Positions 9,314 to 19,573 of a stretch of DNA of 64,000 bases are shown piece after piece. The stretch is taken from positions 4,278,001-4,342,000 of the forward strand of contig CAWAHD010000002.1 of assembly GCA_963781785.1 (NCBI GenBank). Direction: 5' to 3'. A program made the translations under genes and the position numbers. How positions within the stretch are numbered: position 1 is the first letter of the stretch; each line of letters starts with the position of its first letter. The stretch is from CAWAHD01 sp963781785. GTDB lineage: Bacteria; Planctomycetota; Planctomycetia; Isosphaerales; Isosphaeraceae. Below the pieces are notes generated by a model, which was given only the letters and a program-made list of their open reading frames with translations, had not been told where the DNA came from and ran no database searches.

Positions 9314-9331
9314 GATCACACCGATGTGATC
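9314..9331. promoter_or_regulatory. Perfect palindrome upstream of the zinc-ribbon coiled-coil gene
   Basis: GATCACA and TGTGATC form a perfect inverted repeat around CCGA, 20 bases before the ATG at 9351. It could be an operator or the 3' hairpin of an upstream transcript; nothing in the sequence decides between these. Confidence 0.35.
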
Positions 9332-9350
9332 CTTTCGAGCCCATGCGACC

Positions 9351-10433
9351 ATGAACACATCCAGCAACGGTCTTGCAGTCGACCAGGCGAAGCAGCCGGT
9401 TAATCGCGCCCCGGTCGATCCGTCGTCCAGGAATTCAAGTGAGTCGTCTCCCCCAGTCCCTCGCGTGGTCGTCACTTGTGCGAGCTGCAAGGCGACCTTG
9501 AGCGTTCGACGGGTGTACATCGGCAACGCCGTCCAATGCAAGCAATGCGGTGACATCTTCACGGTCCCAGCCGACGTGGCCACCCGGCCGATGCCGGTTG
9601 TCAATCACCATTCGCGAGACCTGCCGGGTCGAGCTCCACAGGCCGGCCCAGGTGCCAAGAACCAACAACCCGGCGTGTCCGATAATGTCCTCCTCGACCA
9701 GATCGCCCAGTTTATTGCCGGTAATAACGACCTCCGATCGGCGCACGATCGGCTTCAGGCCGAGCACAACGAGCTTTTGGCCAATCGGGATGAGATTGGT
9801 GCACGGCTCAATTCCATGACAGCCGAGCTGGGCGCGATCAAGGCTGACCTGGAAGCCGAGCGCGACGCGCTCAAGCGCGACCTGGCCGAGCACTCAAGCA
9901 ATCTGGTCGCCGCTCGCTTCGAGCTTGCTCAGTGGGCCCAGCGAATCGAGCAGGCGGAAGCGGACCTTCACGCCGCCGTGGAGCAGCGCGACCAGTTGGG
10001 TCGAGAGCTCAAGCAGTGTCAAAACGATCTCGGTCTGGCCCGAGCGGACCTGGGTCGTTCCGAGAGCGAGCGGCAACGTGCGCTCGAAAAGGTCGAGCAA
10101 CTGACGAAGACGCTCGCCGAACAGGACGCCCTGCTGAACGCCGAGCGCTCCGAGCGGCAGCAGCTCGCTGACGAGCTCCTGGCGCTCCGTGCCAATGCCG
10201 AAGAAACCGCCCGACTTGCTGCGCAATTGATATCCGCCAACTTGATCCCGCCAGAAGCGACTCTCGCGTCGCCGCACGAGCTGGAAGCGGCGCAAGTCCA
10301 GGCCGGAGAGTTGAAAGACAAGCTCGACCAGGCGGATGACATTTACCGCGAGATGGCCGATACGCTTCATGGCATCGGTGTTCAGGTCGACTCGCCAGTT
10401 CGACGTCGAGCCATCGTCGAAGCCAAGTTTTGA
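9351..10433 (+). CDS. Zinc-ribbon coiled-coil protein of unknown function
   Basis: This 360-residue protein is soluble, with no signal peptide. Residues ~40-65 form a small zinc ribbon with two CxxC pairs (VTCASCKATL and VQCKQCGDIF), of the MJ0042/zinc-ribbon type common at the N terminus of planctomycete cytoplasmic proteins. From ~110 to ~300 there is an almost unbroken alpha-helical coiled coil rich in Glu, Ala, Leu and Arg, with heptad spacing and no glycine. The C terminus is short and basic. It may bridge or scaffold other proteins. I do not recognise a named family. The convergent neighbour downstream is tRNA-Arg. Confidence 0.75.
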   Translation: MNTSSNGLAVDQAKQPVNRAPVDPSSRNSSESSPPVPRVVVTCASCKATLSVRRVYIGNAVQCKQCGDIFTVPADVATRPMPVVNHHSRDLPGRAPQAGPGAKNQQPGVSDNVLLDQIAQFIAGNNDLRSAHDRLQAEHNELLANRDEIGARLNSMTAELGAIKADLEAERDALKRDLAEHSSNLVAARFELAQWAQRIEQAEADLHAAVEQRDQLGRELKQCQNDLGLARADLGRSESERQRALEKVEQLTKTLAEQDALLNAERSERQQLADELLALRANAEETARLAAQLISANLIPPEATLASPHELEAAQVQAGELKDKLDQADDIYREMADTLHGIGVQVDSPVRRRAIVEAKF

Positions 10434-10463
10434 TCGACTCGACGGGGCGACTGATTCAGGAAG

Positions 10464-10536
10464 TGCGCCAGGCAGGATTCGAACCTGCAACCTTCGGATT
10501 CGAAGTCCGTGACTCTATCCATTGAGCTACTGGCGC
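10464..10536 (-). tRNA. tRNA-Arg, anticodon TCG
   Basis: The minus strand folds as a full cloverleaf of 73 bases: acceptor GCGCCAG/CTGGCGC, D arm with GCTC...GAGT, anticodon loop CTTCGAA giving TCG (reads CGA), and T loop GGTTCGAATCC. The 27-43 pair of the anticodon stem is a mismatch. CCA is not encoded. It ends about 30 bases from the stop of the convergent coiled-coil gene. Confidence 0.93.
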
Positions 10537-11000
10537 TTCTGTAGTCCGATCTTTTTGAGAGCTGGCAACAGTCAAGGCTGCATCCACCACGATCTGGCAT
10601 TGCCGACAGTCGCAAAAACGAGCCTTGCCCCGCAGCCGTGCTCTCAAAACGTGCAGGGGACTGAGTACAACTATACCGAGGGCGTCCACTCTCGCAAGTC
10701 CGCCAGCCGGAAACCGCGGCCTGGTCACTCGTGAAGGAGTGCTAACCGTTCTATTGAAAGTGTGCGCGAATCGCGATAACTGCCGCAGTCCCGCGCGGCA
10801 CGGCCTGAATTCGTCTACTACCCGTCACCCGCGAGGTTGCTTGACGATCCGATCTTGGCTGACTAGCCTGGAATGCTCCGATCGGTCAGAATAGACCAGG
10901 TCGAGGCAAGTGCCCCACGTGGGGTTTTGGAAGATGTTGCATCTCGGGAGCAACAACCGGGATGCGGCCTTGCTTGAATCTGCTGGCCGCGGAAAGTTCC
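10537..11000. other. Intergenic region between tRNA-Arg and rimO
   Basis: These divergent genes leave about 460 bases that should hold both promoters. I see no convincing ORF, repeat or hairpin and could not pick a clear -35/-10 pair. Confidence 0.5.
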
Positions 11001-12425
11001 ATGCCGAAAACGCCGACGATTTCGTTTGTGAGCCTGGGCTGTTCGAAGAACCTGGTGGATTCGGAACGGATGCTGGGCCTCCTGGCCCAGGACGGCTACG
11101 CGATCGTGCCGGATTCCCAGCCGGCCGATATGGTCGTTGTGAATACCTGCGGGTTCATCGACTCGGCGCGGCGAGAATCGATTGGCGTGATCGAGGAAAT
11201 GCTGGAGCGGAAGCGACAGGGCAGCGTCAAGGGAGTGATCATCGCCGGGTGTCTCGTCGAGCGCCAGAAGGAGAGCCTGCTCGATCAGTTTCCGGAGGTC
11301 GACCACGTCGTCGGGGTATTTGGCCGGGAGGAGATCGTCCGCGTCGCCGACCGCCTTCTCGGCGGATTGAGAGAGCAGAGGACATTGTTCCGGCCTGCCC
11401 CGGTGCAGGCGCAGGACGACCGCGCGCGGCTAAGGATCACGCCCAGGCACCTGGCGTATCTCAAGGTCTCGGAAGGATGCGACCGGTTCTGTACGTTCTG
11501 CGCGATCCCTTTCATGCGCGGAAAGCACGTGACCAAACCGATCGAGATGGTGGTGGCCGAGGCCGAGGAACTAGCCGGAGACGGAGTCCGCGAGCTGATC
11601 CTGGTTGCCCAGGACATGACCTATTATGGCCTGGACCTTTATGGCCGGCCGCGGCTGGTGGAACTCTTGCGCGCTCTCGAAGACGTCGAAGGCATCGACT
11701 GGCTGCGGATCCTTTACTGCTATCCCCAGTTCTTCAGCGACGAGCTCTACGAAGCCTTGAGCGGGAGTCGCAAGATCATTCCTTATCTGGACATGCCACT
11801 CCAGCACATCAACGACCGATTGCTCAAGCTGATGAACCGGCGGCACAACCGGCATGAGAGCGAGGCGATCATCGGACGGCTTCGTGCTTCGATTCCGGGA
11901 CTGGTGCTGCGGACGACGTTCATCGTGGGATTTCCCGGCGAGACGGAAGCCGAGTTTGACGAGCTGTCCGATTTCGTGGCGCAGACGAAGTTCGAGCGCC
12001 TGGGCGTTTTCCCTTACTCCTTCGAGCCCGATACACCGGCCGCCAAGCTGCCCGATCATTTACCCGAATCGGTCGCCCTCGAGCGGCGCGATCGGCTGAT
12101 GGCCGTGCAGCAGCCGATTGCCTTTGCGTTCAATCGGACCTTGGTCGGGCGCACCCTCGACGTGTTGATCGACGCACCGGCGCCTGAGGGGAGACACATG
12201 TGGGTGGGCCGGCCTTACACGGACGCTCCCGATGTGGATGGGATCACCTGGGTACAAGCCACCGGCATCGGGCCTGGCGACCTGGTCGCATGTGAAATTG
12301 TCGCGACCGAGGAGTACGACCTGGTCGCCCGGCCGGTGGCAGCGGTGGGGCACACAAGGCGCAAGGCGCGGCCCAAGCCGCGCCGCAAGCCGCCATCGCG
12401 TTTGACAATCCTTGACGGGACGTAG
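11001..12425 (+). CDS. rimO: Ribosomal protein S12 methylthiotransferase RimO
   Basis: RimO adds a methylthio group to an aspartate of ribosomal protein S12, using two iron-sulfur clusters and S-adenosylmethionine. The N-terminal UPF0004 domain shows its three cysteines at 14, 50 and 84. The radical-SAM motif is CDRFCTFC (Cys160, 164, 167), followed by the RimO-typical LILVAQDMTYYG. A TRAM domain follows and the protein ends in a basic tail, RRKARPKPRRKPP, longer than in most relatives. The start at 11001 has GGAAAG just upstream; an earlier in-frame ATG at 10962 adds only 13 non-conserved residues. It is the first of three same-strand genes with pgsA and uppP. Confidence 0.95.
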   Translation: MPKTPTISFVSLGCSKNLVDSERMLGLLAQDGYAIVPDSQPADMVVVNTCGFIDSARRESIGVIEEMLERKRQGSVKGVIIAGCLVERQKESLLDQFPEVDHVVGVFGREEIVRVADRLLGGLREQRTLFRPAPVQAQDDRARLRITPRHLAYLKVSEGCDRFCTFCAIPFMRGKHVTKPIEMVVAEAEELAGDGVRELILVAQDMTYYGLDLYGRPRLVELLRALEDVEGIDWLRILYCYPQFFSDELYEALSGSRKIIPYLDMPLQHINDRLLKLMNRRHNRHESEAIIGRLRASIPGLVLRTTFIVGFPGETEAEFDELSDFVAQTKFERLGVFPYSFEPDTPAAKLPDHLPESVALERRDRLMAVQQPIAFAFNRTLVGRTLDVLIDAPAPEGRHMWVGRPYTDAPDVDGITWVQATGIGPGDLVACEIVATEEYDLVARPVAAVGHTRRKARPKPRRKPPSRLTILDGT

Positions 12426-12504
12426 AATTCACAGCCCGACGGATTGCCGGCCTGGGCTTCTCAGTGCGGCGTCTCCGATCAATAGAGCGAGCCCGTTATC
12501 CGAC

Positions 12505-13143
12505 ATGAGCCGACCCGAAAACGCCGCCGTGATGTCCGCAGCCCCACCCCGCAGTTTCTGGAACGTTCCCAACACGCTCACAGTGAGCCGGCTCGTGCTG
12601 GCCGTCTGCGTTTTTGCCCTCATCTCCTGGGAGTTCTACGCCGGAGCGCTTGTGATCTTCGTGCTGGCTGCACTGACCGACGCGCTCGACGGCTATTTTG
12701 CCCGGCTGCTCAAGCAAGACACGCCCCTGGGCCGCCAGCTCGACCCCTTGATCGACAAGGTGATCGTCGCAGGGTGCTATATCTACCTGACAACGATCGC
12801 CGGTACCGGCGTCAAGCCCTGGATGGTGACGGCGATCGTCGTGCGCGAGCTACTGATCCAAGGGCTGCGCAGCCACCTTGAAGGGAAAGGACAGCCGTTC
12901 GGGGCACGCGCGGCGGGCAAGCTCAAAACGGTGGTGCAGTGTCTCTCGATCTCGGCCGTACTCTTCTGCCTGGCATTGCAACCTCCCGCAGCACCGGCCT
13001 TGCACAGAGTCCGCGATGGGCTCACCTGGCTTGCGGTCGCGCTCACCCTGTACAGCGGGTTCAGCTACGTCGCGATCGCCCTACCCAAGCTGCGCCGAAG
13101 AATGACGCGGTTCTTCGCTGAAACTCCTCGACAATCGTCCTGA
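12505..13143 (+). CDS. pgsA: CDP-diacylglycerol--glycerol-3-phosphate 3-phosphatidyltransferase
   Basis: PgsA makes phosphatidylglycerol phosphate in the inner membrane. The CDP-alcohol phosphotransferase signature D-x2-DG-x2-AR-x8-G-x3-D-x3-D is complete (from DALDGYFARLL to LDPLIDK). Several hydrophobic helices follow, and the length (212 residues) is near that of the family. The open frame extends back to overlap rimO, but conservation begins at the FWNVPNTLTVSRLV stretch. I choose ATG 12505; 12532 is also possible, and neither has a strong ribosome site. uppP starts 16 bases after its stop, so co-transcription is likely. Confidence 0.93.
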   Translation: MSRPENAAVMSAAPPRSFWNVPNTLTVSRLVLAVCVFALISWEFYAGALVIFVLAALTDALDGYFARLLKQDTPLGRQLDPLIDKVIVAGCYIYLTTIAGTGVKPWMVTAIVVRELLIQGLRSHLEGKGQPFGARAAGKLKTVVQCLSISAVLFCLALQPPAAPALHRVRDGLTWLAVALTLYSGFSYVAIALPKLRRRMTRFFAETPRQSS

Positions 13144-13158
13144 ACGCTGGGGGATTCT

Positions 13159-14097
13159 ATGATGGCATGGCTGGAATCATTGATCCTGGGGGTGGTGCAG
13201 GGAATCACCGAGTTCCTGCCGGTCTCGAGCGATGGGCATCTCGTGGTGACTCAGGGTCTGTTTGCGTGGTGGACGGGTCGGCCGCAATCCGGCAAGGAAA
13301 ACCTGTCTTTCGACATTATTCTGCACGTGGGCACGACGGCGGCCATCTTGATTTATTATCGTTCGTTCATCACACGAGGCTGGCGTGGACTGCGGGGCGC
13401 CGAAGACGTGGGTGCCGGGTTCGAGCGCCGTGACATCATTCATCTGGGTGTACTGGCGGCCGTGGCGACCTCGCCACTCGTCCCGTTTGCGCTTTTCTTC
13501 AAGAAAGCTCTGGAGAAGACGTTCGAGGGGACGACGGCCGCCGGCTACGGCTTCCTGGTGACGGCTGCTGCCTTGCTGGCCACCTCGTGGCTGAGCCGCC
13601 GGGATGGAACAAAAGGGCCGGCCGAGACCACCTGGACCGATGCTCTGTTGATCGGGCTCGCGCAGGCGCTTGCCCCCCTGCCGGGCGTCAGCCGGAGCGG
13701 TCTGACGATCGCCGCCGCACTCGCCCTGGGACTTTCGCGTGCCTGGTCGGTCGGGTTCAGCCTCTTGATCGCGGTTCCGGCCATCATGGGCGCGGTGGTC
13801 TTCAAGCTCAAGGATCTCGATCCGACGAGTATGACCTCGGACCGCATAGCGCAAGCGATTGCCGCCACAATCCTGGCGGGGCTCGTCGGTTACTTTGCGA
13901 TCATCTGGCTGACCAAGATTGTGAAGGCCGGTCGAATCTGGGCGTTCTCGGCCTATCTGGTTGTGCTGGCGATCATCGTGTTGGCGGCCAGTGCCAGGAT
14001 CGAGCCGTCCCGGCCGGCGACCGTCCCCGAGAAGATCCTGCCGGTTGCCCCGGTAACGATCCAGCCAATCCAGCTACTGGTTCTGCCGGTCGGCTGA
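13159..14097 (+). CDS. uppP: Undecaprenyl-diphosphatase
   Basis: UppP (BacA) dephosphorylates undecaprenyl diphosphate to recycle the lipid carrier of cell-wall and polysaccharide synthesis; it acts at the inner membrane. The two conserved motifs are both present: QGITEFLPVSSDGH near residue 15-28 and PGVSRSG near residue 175. About eight hydrophobic helices are visible. A ribosome site, GGGGGA, precedes ATG 13159 by about 5 bases. The C-terminal end runs some 20 residues past the usual end and overlaps the stop of the convergent peptidase-MA gene by 24 bases. Confidence 0.94.
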   Translation: MMAWLESLILGVVQGITEFLPVSSDGHLVVTQGLFAWWTGRPQSGKENLSFDIILHVGTTAAILIYYRSFITRGWRGLRGAEDVGAGFERRDIIHLGVLAAVATSPLVPFALFFKKALEKTFEGTTAAGYGFLVTAAALLATSWLSRRDGTKGPAETTWTDALLIGLAQALAPLPGVSRSGLTIAAALALGLSRAWSVGFSLLIAVPAIMGAVVFKLKDLDPTSMTSDRIAQAIAATILAGLVGYFAIIWLTKIVKAGRIWAFSAYLVVLAIIVLAASARIEPSRPATVPEKILPVAPVTIQPIQLLVLPVG

Positions 14098-16021
14098 TTC
14101 AATTTGGGTCAACGAGGACTCAGAGCCCTGGTCTTCTCGGTCCTGCTTGAGGGTTGAGAGCTGCTGTCGGGCATAGGCCAGCCATCGCCCTTGCAAATCG
14201 GCGAGGCTGCCGATTCGGTACACGTCGCGCAGGGCCGGCTCGATCCCCTTACTGGTCGAAGTGCGCACGAACTGGATGAAGCGTTCGGGCGAATCCTGTT
14301 CGACGAGGAAGCGGGTCAACGAGACACTCTGCGCATAGTACACGCTCCAGTTCTTGGCGACTTCGTCGTCGCTCGTCATGAGCTTGGCCAGGTCGATGGT
14401 CTGGCCGGCTTCGAGGGATTCGCGCAGTTCGGCCGCGCGGAGGCTTTGCTCGGTGTCCGGCTCCGCAAGCACGGCCATTCCTTCGTCGGCCCAGCACGGA
14501 ATCCGCCGGCTAACGAAGAGGTCGGCCAGCACGATGTGAGTGATCTCGTGAGGCAAGACGGCCGCCAGCCATTGGGGTTGATCCGCCCGGAGCACGGTGC
14601 GCCGAGTCGTGATCTTGGTGCCGTCGGTGAGCAGAGTCGAGAATCCCGGTGCGGTATCCGGCTGGCCGGTTGCCTGCGCAAGTGACCGTCCGTCGGGATA
14701 GAGGTAGACGTCGCATCGAGGATCCCAGGGGCGCTTGAGAGCGGGGCTTCCCCACCGTTTGCCTTGAGTCGCGCGAACTCTCTCGGCGACTTCGCCTGCT
14801 TGCTCAGCCAGGCGCGGGTTGGCGTGAAATATCCGGAAATTCGTGGTCTCGTGCACCTGCCAGGTTTGGGTGGCGGTCGTCCTGGAATCGTTGCCGGAGA
14901 GGCGCGGCGACCGATCCGGCTGGCTCGGGGCCGGGCTTTCGTCCGGAGCGGACCCGCGGACGATCAGGTTCTCGGTTGGAGCCTGAGATACGCGGCGGCC
15001 GCGGCGAGCTTCCGCCACGACCTTGCGCAGGTATTCGCCATACCAGAGCTTGGGAACCAGGCGCTGAATGTCCTGGATTTCCGCCTCGATCTCATCCCAC
15101 TCCTGTGGAGAGCGAGGGTGACTGTTGATTCGCTGGGCGACTTCGTCCATGCGGCAATAGGCCCACTGGTCCTTGCGGTCGGCTGGCAAACGACTCTCTC
15201 GGGCCAGGGCTGTGTACGATCGTCCAGCCTGGGCGTATTTCTTGGCCAGGAAGAGTCGATCGGCCTGCTCGGACGCACGCTGCGCGAGGGCTCGCGCCGG
15301 AACGTCGGGCTGTGTTACCGCCGCGATCGGGCGCGTTGCGAAGGGCTGGGATTCCGGTTGTGGCATCGGCGCGGCCTGTTCACGCGTCGGGAGTTCCGGG
15401 ATGGGTACCGAAGAGCCAGGGCCCTGCGCCCGACCAAACCCGACGGGCTCGAGATGGGTGAGATGGGCGAGGATGGCCTCGCTCGCATTGGTTCGGGTGA
15501 GGGCATTCTTGAAGGCTCAGCGACAGGGGCCGGCTCGAGCAGGATCGCTGCCGCCTGGCCGGGCGCCGGCCTGGAAACCGATGGCCTGGAACCGCGAGGT
15601 TCTCGCAAGGCCGCGGCGCTCGCCTTTGAAGGATCGCGAGGGCGCGGCGGCTGTGGGCCGGCTGGCGTAGGTAAAGGTCGTGCCGGCTTGACCGGATCCT
15701 CGCCGGCCGGGTTCCCGTGAGGATGGCAATGTTGTCGAGGTAATGGGCAGCGTCCCGGTCGCGTCCCGCCGCCTGAGCCTGGCGCGCCAGGACCTGGTAT
15801 GTTTGCTTTAAAAGGGCGGTGATCGCCGGCTTTTCGGTCGCGTCCGCCTCGAGCAACAAGTCCTCGAGGATCGTCATGGCCGACCGATAGTCTTTGGCCT
15901 CGATCAGCCGGCGCGCTTGGGCGAGCGGACCCGCCGCGGAGGCGGATTCGCCCCCCGCATTCGACATGGAGGCCAGCGCAAGTAGTAGGCCCACAATCGT
16001 CGTCGTGACAGCCTGAGGCAT
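14074..16021 (-). pseudogene. Secreted TPR/peptidase-MA (HExxH) protein with frame breaks
   Basis: The N-terminal part from ATG 16021 has a signal peptide (VTTTIVGLLLALASMSNAGG) and a helical TPR-like stretch (YRSAMTILEDLLLEADATEK). A Pro-rich linker follows in a second frame. The last ~430 residues, in a third frame, hold a gluzincin-type site: PHEITHIVLADLF (HExxH) and CWADEGMAVLAE (downstream Glu ligand). This matches the peptidase-MA-like family, often seen as secreted zinc peptidases of unknown substrate in planctomycetes. At least two single-base frame changes (near 15740 and in 15410-15560) are needed for one protein. Either the gene is broken or the assembly has indels; the C-terminal ORF 14074-15366 could also be translated alone. 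Confidence 0.55.
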
Positions 16022-16320
16022 GACGGTCCGTGTCCTGCGGGGCTGGAGGTAGACGAGGAACCGCTCCACAGAGCGCGGCTGTTCTCAGGGACGGGGGCAG
16101 AAACCATGAAGATAGGCAAAGCGGCGCGAGATCCTCGTCAAGATCGCGTCGGTGAGTTTTGGCGAGCGGGGAGTATGGTCGTAATCGCCCCGGGCGTCAA
16201 CCTGAGATGAACGTCGCGGAATGTTCGTTCGACCACCGCACGCCCAATGATCGATCGATTGCTGGCCCAGCCGGATGTCCGGCGTGGAGACTTGTCGAGG
16301 CCGGTCGCTGCGAGTCGAAC

Positions 16321-18435
16321 TCACAGGTCGGAGACGTCCCAGACGAGTGCCGTCGCATCCTCGCCGGCCGAGACGACCGAGCGGCCGTCGGGCGAGAAGA
16401 CCACCGCGTTCACAGTCCCGCGGTGTCCCTCCAGCACGCGCAACTCGCGGCCGGTGGCAACTTCCCAGATCCGGATCGTCGGGTCTTGCGGTTGCGGCTC
16501 GAAGACGTTGCCGCCGGTGGGCTGGTTTGGCCGAAACGAGGCCAGCAGGCGGCCGTCGGCCGAGATGGCCACTGCGCTGACCGAATTCTTAAGGGTCGGC
16601 ATCTTCGCGAGCTCGCGGCCCGTTGCGAGGTCCCACACGCGGATCCACGGATCCGGCGGTGGCGCCACACCCGGCGTGCGCGGCAGGCCACCGGTTGCCA
16701 GGAACCGGCCATCGGCACTGACGGCGGCATGATCGCCCGAGATTCTTTCACTCCGAATCGCCGGACGAGCCTCCGCGCCCGTCGCGACATCCCAGGTGCG
16801 GACGACCCCGCGCTCCGCCGTGACGACCTGTTTCCCGTCGGAGGAATAGAACATCCTGCACTGCGGTGCATATCCGTCCCGATCGTCGGGGGCATGCAGA
16901 GCTCTGAGGAGCCGGCCCGAGACGGCGTCCCAGATCTTCCGATCGAAGGCCACGGTCCGGCCGTCCGGGGAGTAGGCGGTCTGGCGGATGGTCCCGTCCC
17001 GCTGAACGCCAAAGCGGTGGATCTCGCGGCGGTCCGGCACGCTCCAGAGCGCAGGGTCACCGAACTGGCCGCCCACGATAAGGGTCTTGCCGTCGGGAGC
17101 GACTCCCAAGGTCAGGACGGAATTGAACCGGGCGATTTCCCCCAGCTCGCGCCCTGTGGTCGGGTCCCAGTGCCGGACCGTGCCGTCGATACTGCCCGTG
17201 AAGATTGTGCCATCGGACGGAGAGACGGCCAGCGTGCTGACCCCCATCACGTGCCCGGGCTGCGGGAAGCTCTCGCGGCCGGTGCCCGCGTCCCAGATCC
17301 GCGGCATTGGCTCCCAGCTACCGGCCGTGGCAATCGTCTTGCCGTCGGGTGCATACGACAGCCATGCAGGGCCGACGCGGTATCCACCAATCCGGCGCAG
17401 CTCGCGGCCGCTGGCGAAGTCCCATAGATAAACGGCGCCCGGCGAGGGTGTGATTGCGCCCTTGGTCGAGCCTCCCGCGAGGATCGAGCCGTCCGGCGCG
17501 AATGCCAGGCATCCGATGACCTCGAGCCCTGCGTCGACGTTCGCACCACCGCGCTGCGGCCTTGACTGGTTGGACGGCTCCCTTGCCACTCTCGGCAGAC
17601 GCTCGCGGCCAGTGGCCGCATGATAGATCCGGACCGTTCCATCACCCAGCGAGGCCGCGAGGTATTGCCCATCGGGCGAGAACGCGACGGATCGGAAAAG
17701 GACTCCTTCAACGTACATCACGGCGATTTCACGGTTCGTGGCGAGATCCAGCATCCGGATCTCGTTATCCTCGGATGCCATGCTAACGCCAGGGAACGCG
17801 GTTTTTCTCAATGCCCCCTCAACTTTGACTTCCCTGCTGGCGATCACTGCCAGCGCCTTTCCATCCGGCGAGCTCTCGAATACCTGCGGCCAGCCGCCGT
17901 TGCCGAGAATTCGCCGGGGGCGTTCGCTCGCGGCGGTCAGATCCCACAGCTCGAGGAACCACTTGTATTGCTGGCTTGGCGCGTCGAACTCGTTGCCCAT
18001 CGTGATCAGCGTGCGCCCATCCGCCGCGAAACACGGCGCCAGGCACGAGTGGTCCTTGCTCACTCGCCACCTGCGGCGCTCGCGGCCGGTGGCGACGTCC
18101 CAGAGCCGGATCCGGCAGTTGGGGTCGGGCTCGGTCGTGGCCAAGGTGGCGCCATCGGGAGAGATCGCAATCCGGTCGAAGACGCTGCCGGAGAGAGGCA
18201 CCTGAGAGCGCAGCCGGCCCGTGGCCGCGTCCCAGACGCACATGGTGCGCTTCCCGCCGAGCGTGATCAGGGTCTTGCCGTCGCGGCTGTAGAGGACCTC
18301 GTTGGCCAGGTCGCCATGACGGAGCTCCGATCGCCCTAGGCGCGCGCGGGCGTGGGCCGGCAGCGGCGCGCCGAAGAGATCGACCCGCGATGGTGGTGAT
18401 GCCCCAATCGCGTGGGTCGCAGGTTCAGACGGCAT
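16321..18435 (-). CDS. WD40-repeat beta-propeller protein, coupled to ECF sigma factor
   Basis: From ATG 18435-18433 the protein is about 704 residues of WD40 repeats (for example TVRHWDPTTGREL, DPWIRVWDLATGREL, ATALVWDVSDL at the very end), with the D-G-[KR] turns typical of these propellers. It lacks a signal peptide. Its ATG overlaps the TGA of the sigma-factor frame as TGATG, so translation may be coupled. In planctomycetes the two parts are commonly one protein, a sigma factor with a membrane segment and a sensor propeller, and the sequence after the join (VDLFGAPLP) resembles the linker of such fusions. The ~300 bases between this gene and the peptidase-MA gene (16022-16320) hold nothing I can name. 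Confidence 0.8.
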   Translation of the reverse strand: MPSEPATHAIGASPPSRVDLFGAPLPAHARARLGRSELRHGDLANEVLYSRDGKTLITLGGKRTMCVWDAATGRLRSQVPLSGSVFDRIAISPDGATLATTEPDPNCRIRLWDVATGRERRRWRVSKDHSCLAPCFAADGRTLITMGNEFDAPSQQYKWFLELWDLTAASERPRRILGNGGWPQVFESSPDGKALAVIASREVKVEGALRKTAFPGVSMASEDNEIRMLDLATNREIAVMYVEGVLFRSVAFSPDGQYLAASLGDGTVRIYHAATGRERLPRVAREPSNQSRPQRGGANVDAGLEVIGCLAFAPDGSILAGGSTKGAITPSPGAVYLWDFASGRELRRIGGYRVGPAWLSYAPDGKTIATAGSWEPMPRIWDAGTGRESFPQPGHVMGVSTLAVSPSDGTIFTGSIDGTVRHWDPTTGRELGEIARFNSVLTLGVAPDGKTLIVGGQFGDPALWSVPDRREIHRFGVQRDGTIRQTAYSPDGRTVAFDRKIWDAVSGRLLRALHAPDDRDGYAPQCRMFYSSDGKQVVTAERGVVRTWDVATGAEARPAIRSERISGDHAAVSADGRFLATGGLPRTPGVAPPPDPWIRVWDLATGRELAKMPTLKNSVSAVAISADGRLLASFRPNQPTGGNVFEPQPQDPTIRIWEVATGRELRVLEGHRGTVNAVVFSPDGRSVVSAGEDATALVWDVSDL

Positions 18436-19335
18436 CAGGCGCGATGGCGGGCGCCGCGGAGCGCCAGCGCCAAGGCCAGGCCGGCGGTCATGGCAATCAC
18501 GCCAAGCGATGCCGCCGCCGCGTGCAATCGTGCGCCGGACAGGCTGTTGAGAACGAGTCGGGGAAGCGCGGCCAGGGCGCTGGCCCGCGCGCTGCGCGTG
18601 GCAGCAGCGAGTGTCGCGCGGAAGAGCGGCGCGGGGACCTCGGCTCGAGCCGCGCGCGCGGAGAAAGCCGCTCCCACCAGGCTGGCAGGTGCCAGGCCAC
18701 GCCGGTTGAGCCGGGTCCGCAACAGATCGCGGGCTCGGGAAAGCCGGCAGCGGACGGTACCGACTGGCCAGGAGAGTGCCGCCGCGGCTTCGTCGTGCGT
18801 GCGTCCCTCGAAGTAGCAGAGCACCACCGGTGCCCGGTACTTGGCCGGCAGAACGCGTGACTTCGGCGTGCAGCGCTGCATCGAAATCGGCCTGTTCGAC
18901 CGTGGCGACCGAATGGCCGGCCCGCGCTTCGGGCCGAGCCATACGCTCCTCGGCGCGAGCCGGCGGAACGCGCTCGTGCTGCGCCTTGAGCGCGGTACGG
19001 TACGCCACGCCGTACAGCCATGCGCCCAGCGAGCTATGCTCGCGCACGCACAGGAATGGCGCGCGGCGGACCAGTACCAGGAATGTCGCCTGGAATGCGT
19101 CTTCGGCGGCATGTCCGTTGCCGAGCACTTGCCGGCAGACGGCCAGGACCGTTGGCCCGTGGCGCGCCAGGATCGTCTCGAACGCCGCCTCGGCGTCTTC
19201 GGCCGCGTGCTCCCCGCGCCGGGCCGCGGAGGCAAACCGCTCGAGCAACTGGCTGTCGGTCAACCCGACGCCGCTGCCTGGCCCGAAGAGTTGCCGCAGA
19301 TGCCGGCTCACGTCGTTCGCTCGCACGGTAGCCAT
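18435..19335 (-). pseudogene. ECF RNA polymerase sigma factor with C-terminal membrane segment, frameshifted
   Basis: The start at 19335 has GAGG 9 bases upstream. Sigma region 2 (EDAFQATFLVLVRRAP, SSLGAWLYGVAYRTALKAQ) is in one frame and region 4 (LPAKYRAPVVLCYFEGRTHDEA, WPVGTVRCRLSRARDLLRTR) is in the next. Removing one T near 18857 would join them as ...HAEVTR-LPAKYRAP. After region 4 comes an Ala/Leu-rich membrane segment (GVIAMTAGLALALAL), then TGA overlapping the ATG of the WD40 gene. It would direct RNA polymerase to genes controlled by the downstream propeller. The shift may be an assembly error. Confidence 0.7.
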
Positions 19336-19573
19336 GTCCGTTTTCCTCAATCCCTCGTTTCGGGCGATGCGACTGTCTCCTCGTTTGTATTGCCCGCCGG
19401 CTGCCAGCGCGATTCAGTTTTCTGAGATGATCAGAGACAGGTGGTCAAGAACCTGGTGTCCTATCATGATGGAATTGGCATTGTTCCACTCTCTGGTTGT
19501 CGTCGGACGGTCGAATCATGCTGAAGCTTGGCTTCAACGTTTCCAGTCGGACCGCACTCACGAGGAGAATATC

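Noticed and set aside
16159..17427. Plus-strand ORF of 422 codons
   Set aside because: It is antisense to the WD40 gene and shows only repetitive Arg/Pro/Ala composition from the propeller repeats.
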